Below, one piece after another: positions 1 to 10,259 of a DNA stretch of 64,000 bases. Each line of letters begins with the position of its first letter. Positions within the stretch are counted from its first letter, which is position 1. The position numbers and the translations under genes are program-made. Origin of the DNA: Parelaphostrongylus tenuis (taxonomy: Eukaryota; Nematoda; Chromadorea; Rhabditida; Metastrongylidae); assembly GCA_019055375.1 (NCBI GenBank), contig JAHQIW010007266.1, forward strand, positions 124,001 to 188,000, written 5' to 3'. The notes below the pieces were generated by a model. It did no database searches, had not been told where the DNA came from, and worked only from the letters and a program-made list of their open reading frames with translations.

Positions 1-253
1 TAGCATATGAAATCAGAAACGAACAAGTCAAGCTCTGAAGAACGATTTGAATTCACGTACCACATGTGCTTATGAACGTAGCGTATAACGTTGCAAGAGC
101 AATGACAGACATTGAAATAGCCAATACGACCTAAATAATGATCGATTCTGAATAGAAACTAACAAATCATACATCCGTCTCAAAGTAGTAAGGCGCTTTT
201 CGTGTCGATGACCACTAACATAATAAGGAATTTAAAATATTGAGTTTCTATAC

Positions 254-2232
254 CTTCCAGTATCCAGTCGGTGCTTCAAACTCAGCCAATGTCTGCTTGA
301 AACTGTAGCGGTACACTAAAAAACTTGGAATCTATGAGAGCATATCTTAGAAATGCGAACCTGAAATATTCTACATACAGAGCAAAAAATCGTATGATAA
401 TACAAAGACATTTATGTATCACTATATTATGCAGTAGGGCTACAAAGAGTCAAGCTCTCGGCGTTGAATCCTTGATAGATGGCCCAAGTATTACTGGTCC
501 TCATTCAGAATCGTTTGGGGCAACTGAATGCATATTTGGCCCTTACAAAGGTAGGCCGTGGCTAGATATCTATCAAGTCAGTTTTGCCACCCTCCCAAAA
601 AATCTGGTGCCACATCACCGACCCCGGAGAGTTGAAAGGCTTAGAGAGTACTGGGCGCTGGATTGAATCGCTGACCATGTGTGCATCGCAGAGTACCTCG
701 AACCACTGTGCCAGACGCGATTTTTACGTGTGTTAAGCAGTAGATGTATCTGACCAGAAATGAGCCCAAATTTATTGGATCAAAATAAAATTAATCCACT
801 TCAGTTCTACGTAACACAGAACTCATCTAATGACGCACTACACATAACTGACCGCTTGGGTCGTCGTGGCCTAGTGACTGTGATGCTCATCGCGGGCGCG
901 TGGAGCTGAGCTCCACCCCCCAACACTTTGGTAGTTAACAAGAACGCCCTATGGAACGCCACTGCTAGGCTATTCCCGAGAGTGCATAGAGACATGCTCG
1001 TCCCGTATTCAACGTCATTCAGGAAGAAGAGGAAAAACGAATGAATGCCAGGAGTACTGGGATCCCCACAACAAAGATTGTGACGACGGGTCGTGCAAAT
1101 AGATAAATGGATAAATTGACCGTTAAATGGCGAATAGAGGAAATTTCAATGATTTTGGCAAAAGAATTATAGGTGAAAAGCAGGAAAAAAGAAACTACAG
1201 ACTAGGAAGCATTAGACAGAACGTGACGTAAGCATCAAAGTGTAGCCTATGACAATTTCTTTATTTTACTGCTTTCAAATAATCGTCTTCTGATTACAGC
1301 TTTAAGAATGCTGAGTGGTATGCAAAACACTCGACCTCAGAGGGGAGATGAACCTATGTCCTACCCATATCGGGAGGCGCGCGCTACCACTACACTGTTG
1401 AGGATAACGCCCACTCTTTCCCGAACAAAGAGTGGTAGCAGAGCATAGAAGTTTTTCGGTAAAGGTGAATGGTGTCGGATTTTCGGTATAACATAGATCA
1501 AAAAATCTTCGCATTGTCTAAGCTCACAAGATGCTACGAGATTTGTGGAAGTATCGATAATCTTTATGGCATGGAAATAAACGGTTGCTTACTGACACAA
1601 TCGATAACTTGCATCGCAAAAAGAGTGACGGGATAACAGGAATGGCGGTAGTGCAGTCGCCCGTGGAAAAGGTGAGGCGCGGGTTCAACTCCCGTCCCAG
1701 GCTTAATGCTTTGCATATCACTCAATATCACGGAATCCACGTTCGGAAGATGTGATTTGTAGTCAGTACGCAAAAAAGAATCCCAATTTATCTCGATCAC
1801 ACGTAAGGCATGGACCTTACTGTGATGATATACAGATCGTTGTTAAAATAAAACTTAGAGAAGAAGCACTTACAAAGTTTTTTATCTTCGACAGAGAGGT
1901 TCTTCCAGTCTCCAAGTTCTTTCTTCCTGATTGGCGCAATGACATCGTCCTCCTTCCTGAATCTGATCGCCGGGTACCAATAGTCCAAACGGTCGATATA
2001 CGTCTGCAAACGAAGAACGATGTCATCTCCAAGAAAATCTCATATAATTGATTACGAAGGAAAAAAAAAAACTCACGTAATCTCCATTGAATCCAAACCC
2101 GACGAGCTCACGGCCTGCTGCTTTCTCGGGACCCCACCAATGCTCGATGTGGTGGCCGCCGGTCATCGGAGCAGACGTTCTCAGACTGCGAACGACGGTC
2201 AAACGCGGCAGTGCAAGGCTTCGAGACAACAT
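254..2232 (-). CDS. cox-4: cytochrome c oxidase subunit 4 (5' three coding exons; gene runs off left edge)
   Basis: Nuclear-encoded subunit IV of mitochondrial complex IV, which transfers electrons from cytochrome c to oxygen. Coding exons on the minus strand are 2232-2077, 2003-1874 and 315-254; phases agree (0, 1, 0 at the three exon ends) and donors are GTGAGT, GTAAGT and GTATAG. Exon 1 begins with an Arg- and Ser-rich presequence (MLSRSLALPRLTVVRSLRTS) that looks like a mitochondrial targeting peptide, followed by HHIEHWWGPEKAAGREL. Exon 2 has YPAIRFRKEDDVIAP and GDWKNLS; exon 3 has YRYSFKQTLAEFEAPTG. These are hallmark stretches of nematode COX4. I chose the ATG at 2232 over the in-frame one 18 bases upstream because the presequence starts best there. 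The C-terminal part with the membrane helix is not in the window. Intron 2 (316-1873) is unusually long for such a gene and holds repeats of three families. Confidence 0.9.
515..725 (-). repeat. tRNA-headed SINE-like repeat, family A copy 1 (degraded)
   Basis: On the minus strand the copy opens with a GGCACAGTGGTT-like A box and a TCAATCCAGCGC-like degenerate B box. It continues with the family A body (GTCGGTGATGTGGCACCAGA, then GGGCCAAATATGCATTCAG). It lies in cox-4 intron 2. Family A copies elsewhere share this order over about 280 bp. Confidence 0.65.
864..1105 (+). repeat. tRNA-headed SINE-like repeat, family B copy 1
   Basis: The head reads GTGGCCTAGTGACTGTGATG. The family B body follows: a CCCCCAACAC stretch, CCCTATGGAACGCCACTGC, AGGCTATTCCCGAGAG, a purine-rich AAGAAGAGGAAAAACGAA segment and a TACTGGGATCC to TTGTGACGACGG tail. 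The same order of blocks recurs near 4.7, 5.6, 24.0 and 29.0 kb. It sits in cox-4 intron 2. Confidence 0.7.
1640..1745 (+). repeat. tRNA-like repeat, family D copy 1
   Basis: A tRNA-like end with a good B box (GGGTTCAACTCCCGTCCCAG) is followed by CTTAATGCTTTGCATATCAC. The second copy at 60.2 kb has the same B box and TGAATGCTTTGCATACCAC tail. The 5' part here is degraded, so it is not a functional tRNA. Confidence 0.55.
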
Positions 2233-2332
2233 GTCCGAGTGGGAAAGCAAACTTAAAGAAGCACTTTGCCAGACAATTTCAAACGAAGGCGATCGCCCAA
2301 GAGAATATCTAGGACTGTCTATTGATTGATCT

Positions 2333-2830
2333 CAACACAACAAATATTGGGTTCTCCCATGATTTCTTTCGCACTCTGACTCTTTTAATCAACCCCTTGA
2401 GGGCCATCATTAATAGGCAGGCGGCGTCGCGCCGTAGCCTGCGCGGCAATCGGACAGGTGGTATCCGTATGTTTGTGTATGCATTCCTGGCTGTCTAGCA
2501 GCTTTCCCACGAGAATACACCCGCCAATACAGTACTGAGTGAGATTGGACATCGCGCCATGAGCTTTGAAAAACCCTCGTCTCCAAAGAATCAAAAAATC
2601 AATCAATTGACAACATATTCACCATTACAATCAATGATATAGAACCACTGGCTAACCAAATATTGTATGCCCTCCTTCCATAAAGAATGGAGCTGGCGAT
2701 CACAGAAGTCTGTAAGGTCACTTTTGAGGTGGTTGTTGTAGACTTCGAATTTTTTTCCGCGCAAATCCTGCTTCGGAGCGCGGAAGAGATATATAGTTAT
2801 GGAGCTATATCAGAGTTATACGGTGGACGT
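2333..2830. other. no gene recognised
   Basis: Upstream flank of cox-4. Open frames here are short and match nothing I recognise. A GC-rich patch near 2400-2470 has no coding signature. The cox-4 promoter presumably lies at the left end of this stretch, but I see no clear motif. Confidence 0.5.
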
Positions 2831-3300
2831 GGTACCGTGGTTAAGTCCACTTTCTCCAGATGATGACGAGTCGACTTTGCCATGTGAAGTCAAGCATTCG
2901 GGGTCTTCGGACTCTTCTCTCGCAGTGTTGCCGCCAACTTTCGGAGCTGTTCCACATCTCTGACATCGGCATTGTTTATCTGCTTGTTATCGAGCAATTC
3001 TCAAAACGCCATGCTCTGCTAATGCCACGAAACCGAAAGCATGATCTTTCAAGCACGGAACTTGGGCTTCGGTTAAGCCGGCAGGTCCTTGCCGCTAAGA
3101 CAGTCCGTAGGCGCGTCGCGTGTTGTAGACCCAGGACTCACTTCCAGCGATGATCGACTTGAGAAAGTCCTGCCTGGGAAGTCGCAGCAGAAGACTCGCG
3201 CAAATGGTCACACGTGCAGCGGGTCGTGGTCGGTTAACACATGAGGTGACCATCGAGACATCCTGTCTGGGGTAGCACGATTCAATTTGATGGCTGGCAC
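2830..3300 (-). pseudogene. mariner-family transposase relic
   Basis: Reading the minus strand in mixed frames gives typical mariner transposase blocks in order. They are RVTICASLL, RQDFLKSIIAGSESWVYN (the region of the first catalytic Asp, here altered), ELLDNKQINNADV, QLRKLAATLREKSP and AKSTRHHLEKV. The blocks are broken by stops and shifts, and the usual second motif HDNARPH is lost. It is a dead DNA transposon belonging to a subfamily different from the copies at 9.1 and 54.9 kb. Confidence 0.75.
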
Positions 3301-3449
3301 GCGATGGTGTTATGGCAGCATTCAAGGGTTTGTGCAAGCACTACAACACTTGCCAACATATCACAGCCTATTGGCAACAACCCAGTTTCAGATAGAAAAC
3401 AATTTTCGTCTCGAATGTTTTTTCGAATCACGGTCAACTTTCAATGTGC

Positions 3450-3708
3450 CTGATAATCATTTCTTGAGCCATGCATGAAGTCTTTTATAGGGAAACTTAC
3501 AGAGCTCGATACACGTGCGTTGCGCCTTTGACAGCCTCGTCAATCGGGCAGTAACCTTCGTCTTTAGCCATATAGGAGTTGGGCTCTCCCCAGAAAGGGT
3601 TGTGTATTGCCCTATTGACGAGGCTGTCAAGGCCAAAACACATGTGTATCGGGCTCTATAAGTTGCCCTATAACAGACCACATGCATGGCTCAAAAATGA
3701 TTACCGAG
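3450..3708. mobile_element. palindromic MITE-like element, copy 1
   Basis: Long imperfect inverted repeat. The left end has AATCATTTCTTGAGCCATGC and the right end GCATGGCTCAAAAATGATT. Inside, GACAGCCTCGTCAATCGGGC is mirrored by CCTATTGACGAGGCTGTC, and GAGCTCGATACACGTG by CACATGTGTATCGGGCTC. There is no open reading frame of note. The element at 13.7 kb has the same layout and related arm sequence, so this is a repeated non-autonomous family. Confidence 0.75.
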
Positions 3709-4169
3709 CATATAGAAAAAAGACAAAACAACGATGCGAAAGAGTTCGGGACAATCCGATAATTCCGTGGTTCTTGACGAGCAGAAACGACGTTCTCAAT
3801 CAATCTATTCCGAATTAAACTTGATACAGTACATTTAAATAAGTAGAATACTAGACTGGAAAAATTTTATTGCTACCAGATTCGTGCCCACTTATCAGGA
3901 GAAACGAGTACTGGTCAAATTAACTCAAATAATCCCCAAGGGGATGGCGTGGAAAAGCTAGCAAAAATCCAGATCAGACAGGTAGTTTGAGAAGAGAGGA
4001 GAGAAATAAACAAATAAACAAGTAAACAAACAAACAAACAAATGAAGGACAAGTAAGACGAGCGAGCCGCCCGTACTCGCAACTGAGACATTTTGTGGAT
4101 TGAGGCGATGGCAAATACGCAGCCGAATTTCGGCAATGGAGCACGGAATCTTCAGGCCGGCACGGTGAC

Positions 4170-4430
4170 GTCTTTGAAGGCCAAAGGGATAAAGTAGGAA
4201 GCTCTCGGCGATGGTGAATCCCTGAGAGGAGGGCTGTGCATTCATTTCCATTCGTGCCATCGTTTGAGGCTGAATGCCTATGTATGTTTTTAGAATGGCT
4301 TCTAACCTCCCCGACAAGTCTGGTAGCATTTCACCAACCTCGGAAGTATAGAGGCTTGGTGAGCTTTGAGCGCGAGATGGAACCATCGACCTTTTGTGCG
4401 ATATAGAGTACCTCTAACCACTGCGCCACA
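4170..4430 (-). repeat. tRNA-headed SINE-like repeat, family A copy 2
   Basis: On the minus strand it starts GTGTGGCGCAGTGGTTAGAG (A box), then GGTTCCATCTCGCGCTCA (B-box region), GCTCACCAAGCC, GGTTGGTGAAATGCTACCAG and GATTCACCATCGCCGAGAGC. This is the full family A order. Confidence 0.75.
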
Positions 4431-4692
4431 CGCGCTTATTTGAAGGATAGGTACGATATTCCAAAGACCGACTCTCACTCAAAGCAAAGAGAAAATGAAA
4501 CTCTCTAACGAACCGTCCTTTCATTTAGAGCGTGTTCGATGTGAGAGTAAGAGTCAAAAACCTGAAAAAACGGCCCTATAAAGAGTGAAGTTGGCGAAAC
4601 GTCCGCTATCGACTTCGAAGAAAGTGCCAGTCTTGCTAAGCTCTTCAAAAAAGCCAATTCATGGGAAACGATAAAGTGATTCGTGTGATGGA

Positions 4693-4960
4693 GCCCCGTG
4701 GCCAAGTGGTTGTGATGCTCGTCGCGGAGCGATCGGGCTAAGCCCCCCCCCCCCCTCCCCCAACACTCTCCGGCGGTCAACGAACGCCTCATGGAACGCC
4801 ACAGTCAGGCTATCCTCAAGATTGCAAGGGACGTGCTCAACCGGTATTCTACGACGCTCGAGAAGAAAAAAAAAACGAAGCGAGTGCTGGAAGTACTGGG
4901 GTCTGCACAATAAAAATTGTGCTGACGAGCTGTGTAAATAAATAAGTAAATAAACAGATC
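4693..4960 (+). repeat. tRNA-headed SINE-like repeat, family B copy 2
   Basis: Head CCGTGGCCAAGTGGTTGTGA fits a pol III A box. It continues with a C-homopolymer, CCAACACTCTCCGGCGGTCA, CTCATGGAACGCCACAG, AGGCTATCCTCAAGATTGCA, a poly-A-like purine run and AAGTACTGGGGTCTGCAC. One of the best-preserved family B copies. Confidence 0.75.
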
Positions 4961-5046
4961 AGAAGTTAAGAGCACTATGTCGTTACACAAAGATGGAATA
5001 TCATTGAAGCTATCTTTCGAGTGTTTCTGAAGATTTTCATTTATTT

Positions 5047-5475
5047 TATCTATATTTGTATATACTTAAGAGAATTGAGTGGTGAGCAAAAACGCGGCCT
5101 CAGGCGGGAATCGAACCCGCGTTTCATCCTATCCGGGGACGCGTGCTCTAACCACTACACCACAGAGGCACATTTGCCCGACCACTCATTCTTCAACAAA
5201 TCAATGTTAGCTATCAGCCACCACCTTTGACAGGTTAGGTCGGGTATGCGATTTCGCTTTATAAACCCAGTTGAGCTGACAGCTATTCTAATTACTAATA
5301 CTCGGAATAAATAAGATTTTAACGCATTTGAATGAGTGGTCGGGCAAATGTGCCTCGGTGGTGTAGTGGTTAGAGCACGCGCCCCCGGGTAGGATGAAAC
5401 GCAGGTTCGATTCCCGTTTGAGGCCGAGTTTTTGCTCAGTACTCAATTCTCTTGAGTATATAGAAAACATCATAA
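5047..5475. mobile_element. foldback element with a tRNA-like module in each arm, copy 1
   Basis: Two arms of about 145 bp (5047-5204 and 5328-5475) are inverted copies with high identity by eye, separated by about 120 bp. Each arm carries a 73-base tRNA-like module, at 5097-5169 (minus) and 5352-5424 (plus). Each module has a TGGTGTAGTGGTTAGAGCAC D-arm region and a GGTTCGATTCCCG T-arm, and its acceptor strands pair. The outer ends read ACTTAAGAGAATTGAGT and ACTCAATTCTCTTGAGT. The spacer holds TAGCTATCAGCCACCACC and GACAGGTTAGGTCGGGTA. A second element at 38.1 kb has the same arms and spacer motifs. No protein is encoded. Confidence 0.8.
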
Positions 5476-5577
5476 CAATGCAAAGTGCATCAAAATACTA
5501 TCAATTCCGAGTATATTTTTGTAGTTATTCGATAGCGTGAGGAATGCCGATTTTGCTATCAGAACAGTTTTATGATT

Positions 5578-5785
5578 GGGGAGCCGTAGCCGAATGGCTG
5601 TGGTGCTCGTCGCGGCGCACACAGAGCCGGGCTCCATTCCCCAACTCTCTTCGGCAGTCAACAACAAGAGCGCCCTATGGAACGACCCAGCCAGGCTATC
5701 CCCGAGTTTACAAGGAGACTCGCTCCTGCAGTATTCTACGGCGTTGAAGAAGAATATGAAAAAAAAAAAACGAATTGAAGGCTAA
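5578..5785 (+). repeat. tRNA-headed SINE-like repeat, family B copy 3
   Basis: Head GAGCCGTAGCCGAATGGCTG, then CACAGAGCCGGGCTCCATTC, CGCCCTATGGAACGACC, AGGCTATCCCCGAGTTTACA and a GAAGAAGAATATG-poly-A tail. Same block order as the other family B copies. It lies 100 bp past the foldback element. Confidence 0.7.
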
Positions 5786-6057
5786 AAGCATAGTGAAGAA
5801 AAAGTACTGTGAAGACGGATCAACAAATGTCAAAGTGTGTGATTCGTGTGTTTAGAGAAAATATAACGATGCCTTTAGGGCTCTCTTGCTCTCAAGATTC
5901 CCGGACGTTTTTGTTTCTTTGCTTACTAATAGATCCAGAATCGCATATAAAAACGGACCAGCCGCCTCTAATTGCGATAAAGAGTTCTGACAGCATTTCA
6001 TATCCTCTTCAAATGTCACAATTTTTCCTTGTATTTATTCATTTTACCTATTTTACA

Positions 6058-6345
6058 CGACTGTGGCGCAGTGGTCACAAGTGCTCTGCATCGCACACGA
6101 GGTCGATGGTTCGATCACGCGTTCATGGCTCACCAAGCCATCCATGCTACCAAATTCGGGTAAATTGGGGTTCCCGACTTATCTGGGAGGATAAGCAGCA
6201 CTGACTCGGTTCAGCGGGAGGCCACCGCGAGTCATTCAAAGGCCAGATATGCATTCAATCACCTCAAAGGAAGTTAAAAATTGAAGATGAATGCATGGCG
6301 CATCCCTCAGGGATTGATCAACGCCAAAAGCTTTATCTTTTTAGC
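6058..6345 (+). repeat. tRNA-headed SINE-like repeat, family A copy 3
   Basis: Full-length copy: CTGTGGCGCAGTGGTCACAA, GGTTCGATCACGCGTTCATG, GCTCACCAAGCCATCCATG, GATAAGCAGCACTGACTCGG, GAGGCCACCGCGAGTCATT, GGCCAGATATGCATTCAATC, and the 3' end ATCAACGCCAAAAGCTTTAT. A useful reference for the family. Confidence 0.8.
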
Positions 6346-8050
6346 TTTATTTTACACGATTCCTCACCACAATTTGCTGTGCTAATCCCAACACTATCCG
6401 GTGATCGATTCATTTCCTCGCATTCATCTGGCATCCCCTGAGTCGTTCAAGCATTAATTCCAAGAGAGTACTAGGGCAGGGATTGAAGAAGTAAACTGCT
6501 TATCACCTTTCTTCCTGATACTCTATATTACAAACCACTACACTATTCGAGCCCCATTTACCTTTTATTTTTTTTTCTTTTTTTTTTATCGGATGATAGA
6601 GATAGTGTATCTTAATAAATTTTCCTATCCAGAACGATCTATTTATTGAAAATAGCGAATGAAATTGAGATCTGCCAAGTACAAAACGTGTTCAAGCAAA
6701 CTCATAGTGAGGAAATTACGTAAATATGTATTGCTTCCAAGAGACAACTACCTAGGCGCACGCTACCACTACCCCACAGAGGCACCGTCTCGCTGCCAGT
6801 CATTCTCCAGTGGTGCCGTCGTCGTCATCGTACTACTGCCAATAGTTGTTATGAGTTCTTCTGAAGAAGATATCCATTCCATAGTAGTCAAATGCTGATA
6901 GGATGAACTTCTTTTCTACGTTTTTTGTGTTTTTTTTTTCACAAAGTTCGTAAAGGTTTTGAAAAAGAGAGGTCGCTACTGCAGATTCTTTGGTTGTCGT
7001 TACCTTGCGTAAAATAGACTTTACCCAGTCTCCTAGATCGGCGCAATGATATAACCTTTGTGCAGATCAGGTAACGACGCTTAGAAAAACGGGCGAATTA
7101 AGTAATGTTTACAGTACCTTATTTTTGCAAAGATACTGTATTAGCGAGCTTTTGTTACTGTGTGGTCCCTCCCTATTGAAGAAAAAATATGGTATGCAGT
7201 TTGGAAAATTACGCTTATTTCTTGGCTTAAAATTCGGACAAAGTCAGTCATGATGAAACTTATTTTTACTTTTTAGTAGCGAGATGATTCCTAAATTTCT
7301 TTTGCTTCTCTTGTCGTTGATGCTATTGGAGATAAACATATCTACCATTTTTGCTGAGCGATTTGACCAACAGTTGACAATGTTCGGTCTCTTTTATCTC
7401 AATGAACCACGCAGTATTTGACATGGTACTATTAATTTCCAGTTTATCACGCCACCGTTACTTCTCCACATATGTGCAAAATGCTGTTCGCTCGTATTCA
7501 AAATTGATAATTGTCATCTTGAGCTCTACAGTGGCAGAGAATATTGGAAAAGCCGGGCGAATGTTTTATTCTGAGCTTTCCATCTACTGCATTCACTAAG
7601 AACTAGATGACAGTGAACTAAGTTCAGTGAAGTAGCGCATTTCTACACTATGGCTCTGCTGTCGTCTAAAAGAGATTTTGTCGATGGTAATGGCTCCTCG
7701 ATTGGGAAATCGTTACGACATCAAAAGGCCGCCGAATGTCTTAAAGCTCCACCATTGATTAGAATTGCAAGGATTAGTTTGGAAGCAGGGAAGATGAGCC
7801 GGCCTTGCCTTGACGCTTTATTTGAAATTAAGACTAATCAGCTCTTCGAGAAGTCTGAAAAGAGCATCATTTTTTAAATCCATTCATTGTTGGCTGTCGA
7901 ATTACCGTTATTCCACGCACTAGATTATACAATGTTAAAATGAGTCAACATCGCACTCTACTAGTTCGAGTGAAACTAACAGGATAAGGTTGATTGAGGT
8001 TACCGCGATGATCAAGCCGGACATAATGACTAACAATCTATGAAGATCGT
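6346..8050. other. no gene recognised
   Basis: AT-rich DNA with short open frames only. A fragment at about 6750-6790 (minus) matches the 5' half of the tRNA-like module of the foldback family. The open frame at 7650-7877 has no recognisable domain. Nothing else is supportable. Confidence 0.5.
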
Positions 8051-8054
8051 CGGG

Positions 8055-8195
8055 ATTTTCCAGTGGTGAGTATAATAACGAAATAGACCATATCATGGTA
8101 AACCAAAGATTTTGCTCAACCCATGACGCTGTTTTTGCAAAATTGTCTATTTATCACAGCGAAATAACAAAGGTTTTTGTAAGGGTCAGTGCAGC
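8055..8195 (+). pseudogene. RTE-type retrotransposon relic (endonuclease piece)
   Basis: In frame the sequence reads SGEYNNEIDHIMVNQRFC and then a degraded tail. This is the end of the APE-type endonuclease domain, comparable with [17 protein letters not shown] in the intact element at 25.2-28.6 kb. Only about 45 residues remain, with stops on both sides, so it is an old fragment of a related RTE. Confidence 0.7.
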
Positions 8196-8199
8196 ACTG

Positions 8200-9030
8200 G
8201 AATCAGTGAGCTTTGAGCTACCGAGTGCCTGCTAGAAGTCTAAGGGAGATTCGTAAATGAATGCGTCTCAAAAGGTTAACACGCTCAAGAGTACGTTGAT
8301 TCCTCATGCGTCATAAGGCGGAAGCACACAGCTAATGGGGTGTTCTCCATCGAGAGTATGGTAATTTTCAGGAAAATCTGAATCTCTATCTCTACTAAAG
8401 GTGGTTTTATCGTCAAAAAATGCTAGAATCATAGGAGGCTTCAAGATGGCGATGGGTAGTGTTAACAACGGGTTTCTCCTAAAGCCTCGCATTTTGAAGG
8501 GAAAAACCAGATGCTTACAAACAGATAGCATTTCGTACTGTTATTGAATATAAATATGCTATCCCATTTATCCGTATCTCACATGCTGTCCTCCCGGGCA
8601 CACTACCCGAGAAAACGGTACAAATTTCACGTGGGAGGGGTATTGCTCGAGGAATCTCCCGAGTACCGCAAACGACACCACCGCGGTCAGGCGCTAAACG
8701 CCCACGCCTCGATCCACATGCCATCCATGTGCAGCATAGGAACTGTCGCGTCATATCACCCACGGGTTTGTCATTCTTAACAGACATGTGTATAATGCAA
8801 GGTTCAATATGCACATACACAGAGGCGCGTATGCACATTCACACATATTGTAAGTACATAAAATACTCTCTTTATGGGCATACATGTATACACGATTCCA
8901 TAAGTAAATCGTGAAGACATATCTTAACTAGTTGAAACGAGCTTGGTATTACCTAGGTTTTAGATCAAACTTCTGAGGCACTTTAGAAAACTGGTAGCCC
9001 CCACGCATATCATGGGATTATTACAGTTTC
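8200..9030. other. no gene recognised
   Basis: Contains a GC-rich patch at 8580-8740 with several 60-100 codon open frames on both strands, none with a recognisable motif. No splice-consistent exon chain was found. Confidence 0.45.
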
Positions 9031-9083
9031 TCATGTGTGATTTCCTCACTGAGGCCTAGATACTACTCGCCTTTATTTTCAAT

Positions 9084-10220
9084 TTGTTACAAGCCTCTAC
9101 CATGTCCAACGATACAATTGTTGTCTGCATTTTATTCCTTCGTTATTGGAGAAAGCGTCTTTCACAGCGAGCTGCAGGCGATGAAATCAACGAAGCTGAA
9201 GGGGGAAGCACAACAAGCAAACCTGCTGCTGGACGCTGGTTTCAACGATTTTCAATGCCTGAGATATCGACCTTGAAGACAAGCCTCGTTCAGAACGTCC
9301 AACAAAGTTGAACAACGAAGATTTGCTTGCTGTTTTGGAAGATGAACCGCTGTCAAGTGCTCGCAGATCAGCAACCAAACTTGGTATTTCTCATACAATT
9401 GTACTAATTCGTCTCCATGAGCTTAACTGTCCACAAGAAACCACGACAAGATTCGCACGAATTCATGAAGTACAAGCCTCCAAGAGAGTCGAAATTTGTC
9501 TCCAACTGCTCAACAGTCCACTCAGTGACCGATTTCGGAAAGGCACTGTGACTTCGAAGAAAGGTGGGTATACCTGGTCAACCACAAACGGGACAAACAG
9601 TGGGTTCAGAAGGGTCAAGCTACGCCGTCAACTCCAAAGCACAGCGGATTTGGCAAGCAGGTAATGATCTGTGTTTGGGGAAATTTTGAAGGAGTCGTGC
9701 ATCTTGAGTTGGTTCCGAACGGCAAACGCTATCAACGCCGAGCTCTATCGTCGGCAATTAGGCTGAATCTGCGATAAGCATAAGAGGAGGTACCCGGCTT
9801 TGGTCAACTGAAAGCGCCTTTGATGCAGCAAGATAATGCCACACCGCACACTTCCAAAAAGGCCAAAAACAAGTTTGCTGATTCGGACGGAATCGAGGTT
9901 CTGCCGCATCCCGCCTACAGTCCAGATTGCTGTCCATCTGACTTTAGCCTATTCCCATCGATGCATCACTTTTCGAAAGGTCGTCGATTCATGATGCTCG
10001 ATGAAGTTGAAGCAGCATATCAAGAGCTCCTTGATTCGTAGTCGAAGGAATGGTCTACAACGATCATATTCAAAACTTGGTAGACCGATGGCAGAAAGTC
10101 GTCAAGTAAACGATGGCCTTCTTTTTGAAGAATCATTATTATTGTTTTGTTCGGAAGATGCATTGATTTTCAATTTTTCACAAATGCCTCAGAACTTTCT
10201 TTTCACCCTAACAGATTAAC
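9084..10220 (+). pseudogene. mariner-family transposase relic, longest copy
   Basis: Most of a mariner transposase can be followed through several frames. The N-terminal helix-turn-helix region has AGRWFQRFS, then LNNEDLLAVLEDEPLSSARR and KLGISHTIVLIRL. The first catalytic region appears in a shifted frame as FEERWVYLVNHKR, then QVMICVWGNFEGVVHLELV. The second is QQDNATPHTSKKAKNKF and the third is LPHPAYSPDCCPSDFSLF, giving a DD34D-like spacing. Stops and frameshifts near 9.3, 9.6, 9.75 and 10.04 kb make it non-functional. Terminal inverted repeats were not located. Confidence 0.85.
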
Positions 10221-10259
10221 ATCTCGTTGACAAGACGTTCAAAACGTAACCTTTTCCTT

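Noticed and set aside
5097..5424. Two functional tRNA genes facing away from each other
   Set aside because: Both lack a T at position 33 of the anticodon loop, the anticodons would differ oddly (GGA versus GGG) with no long variable arm for Ser, and both are embedded in arms of a repeated palindrome.
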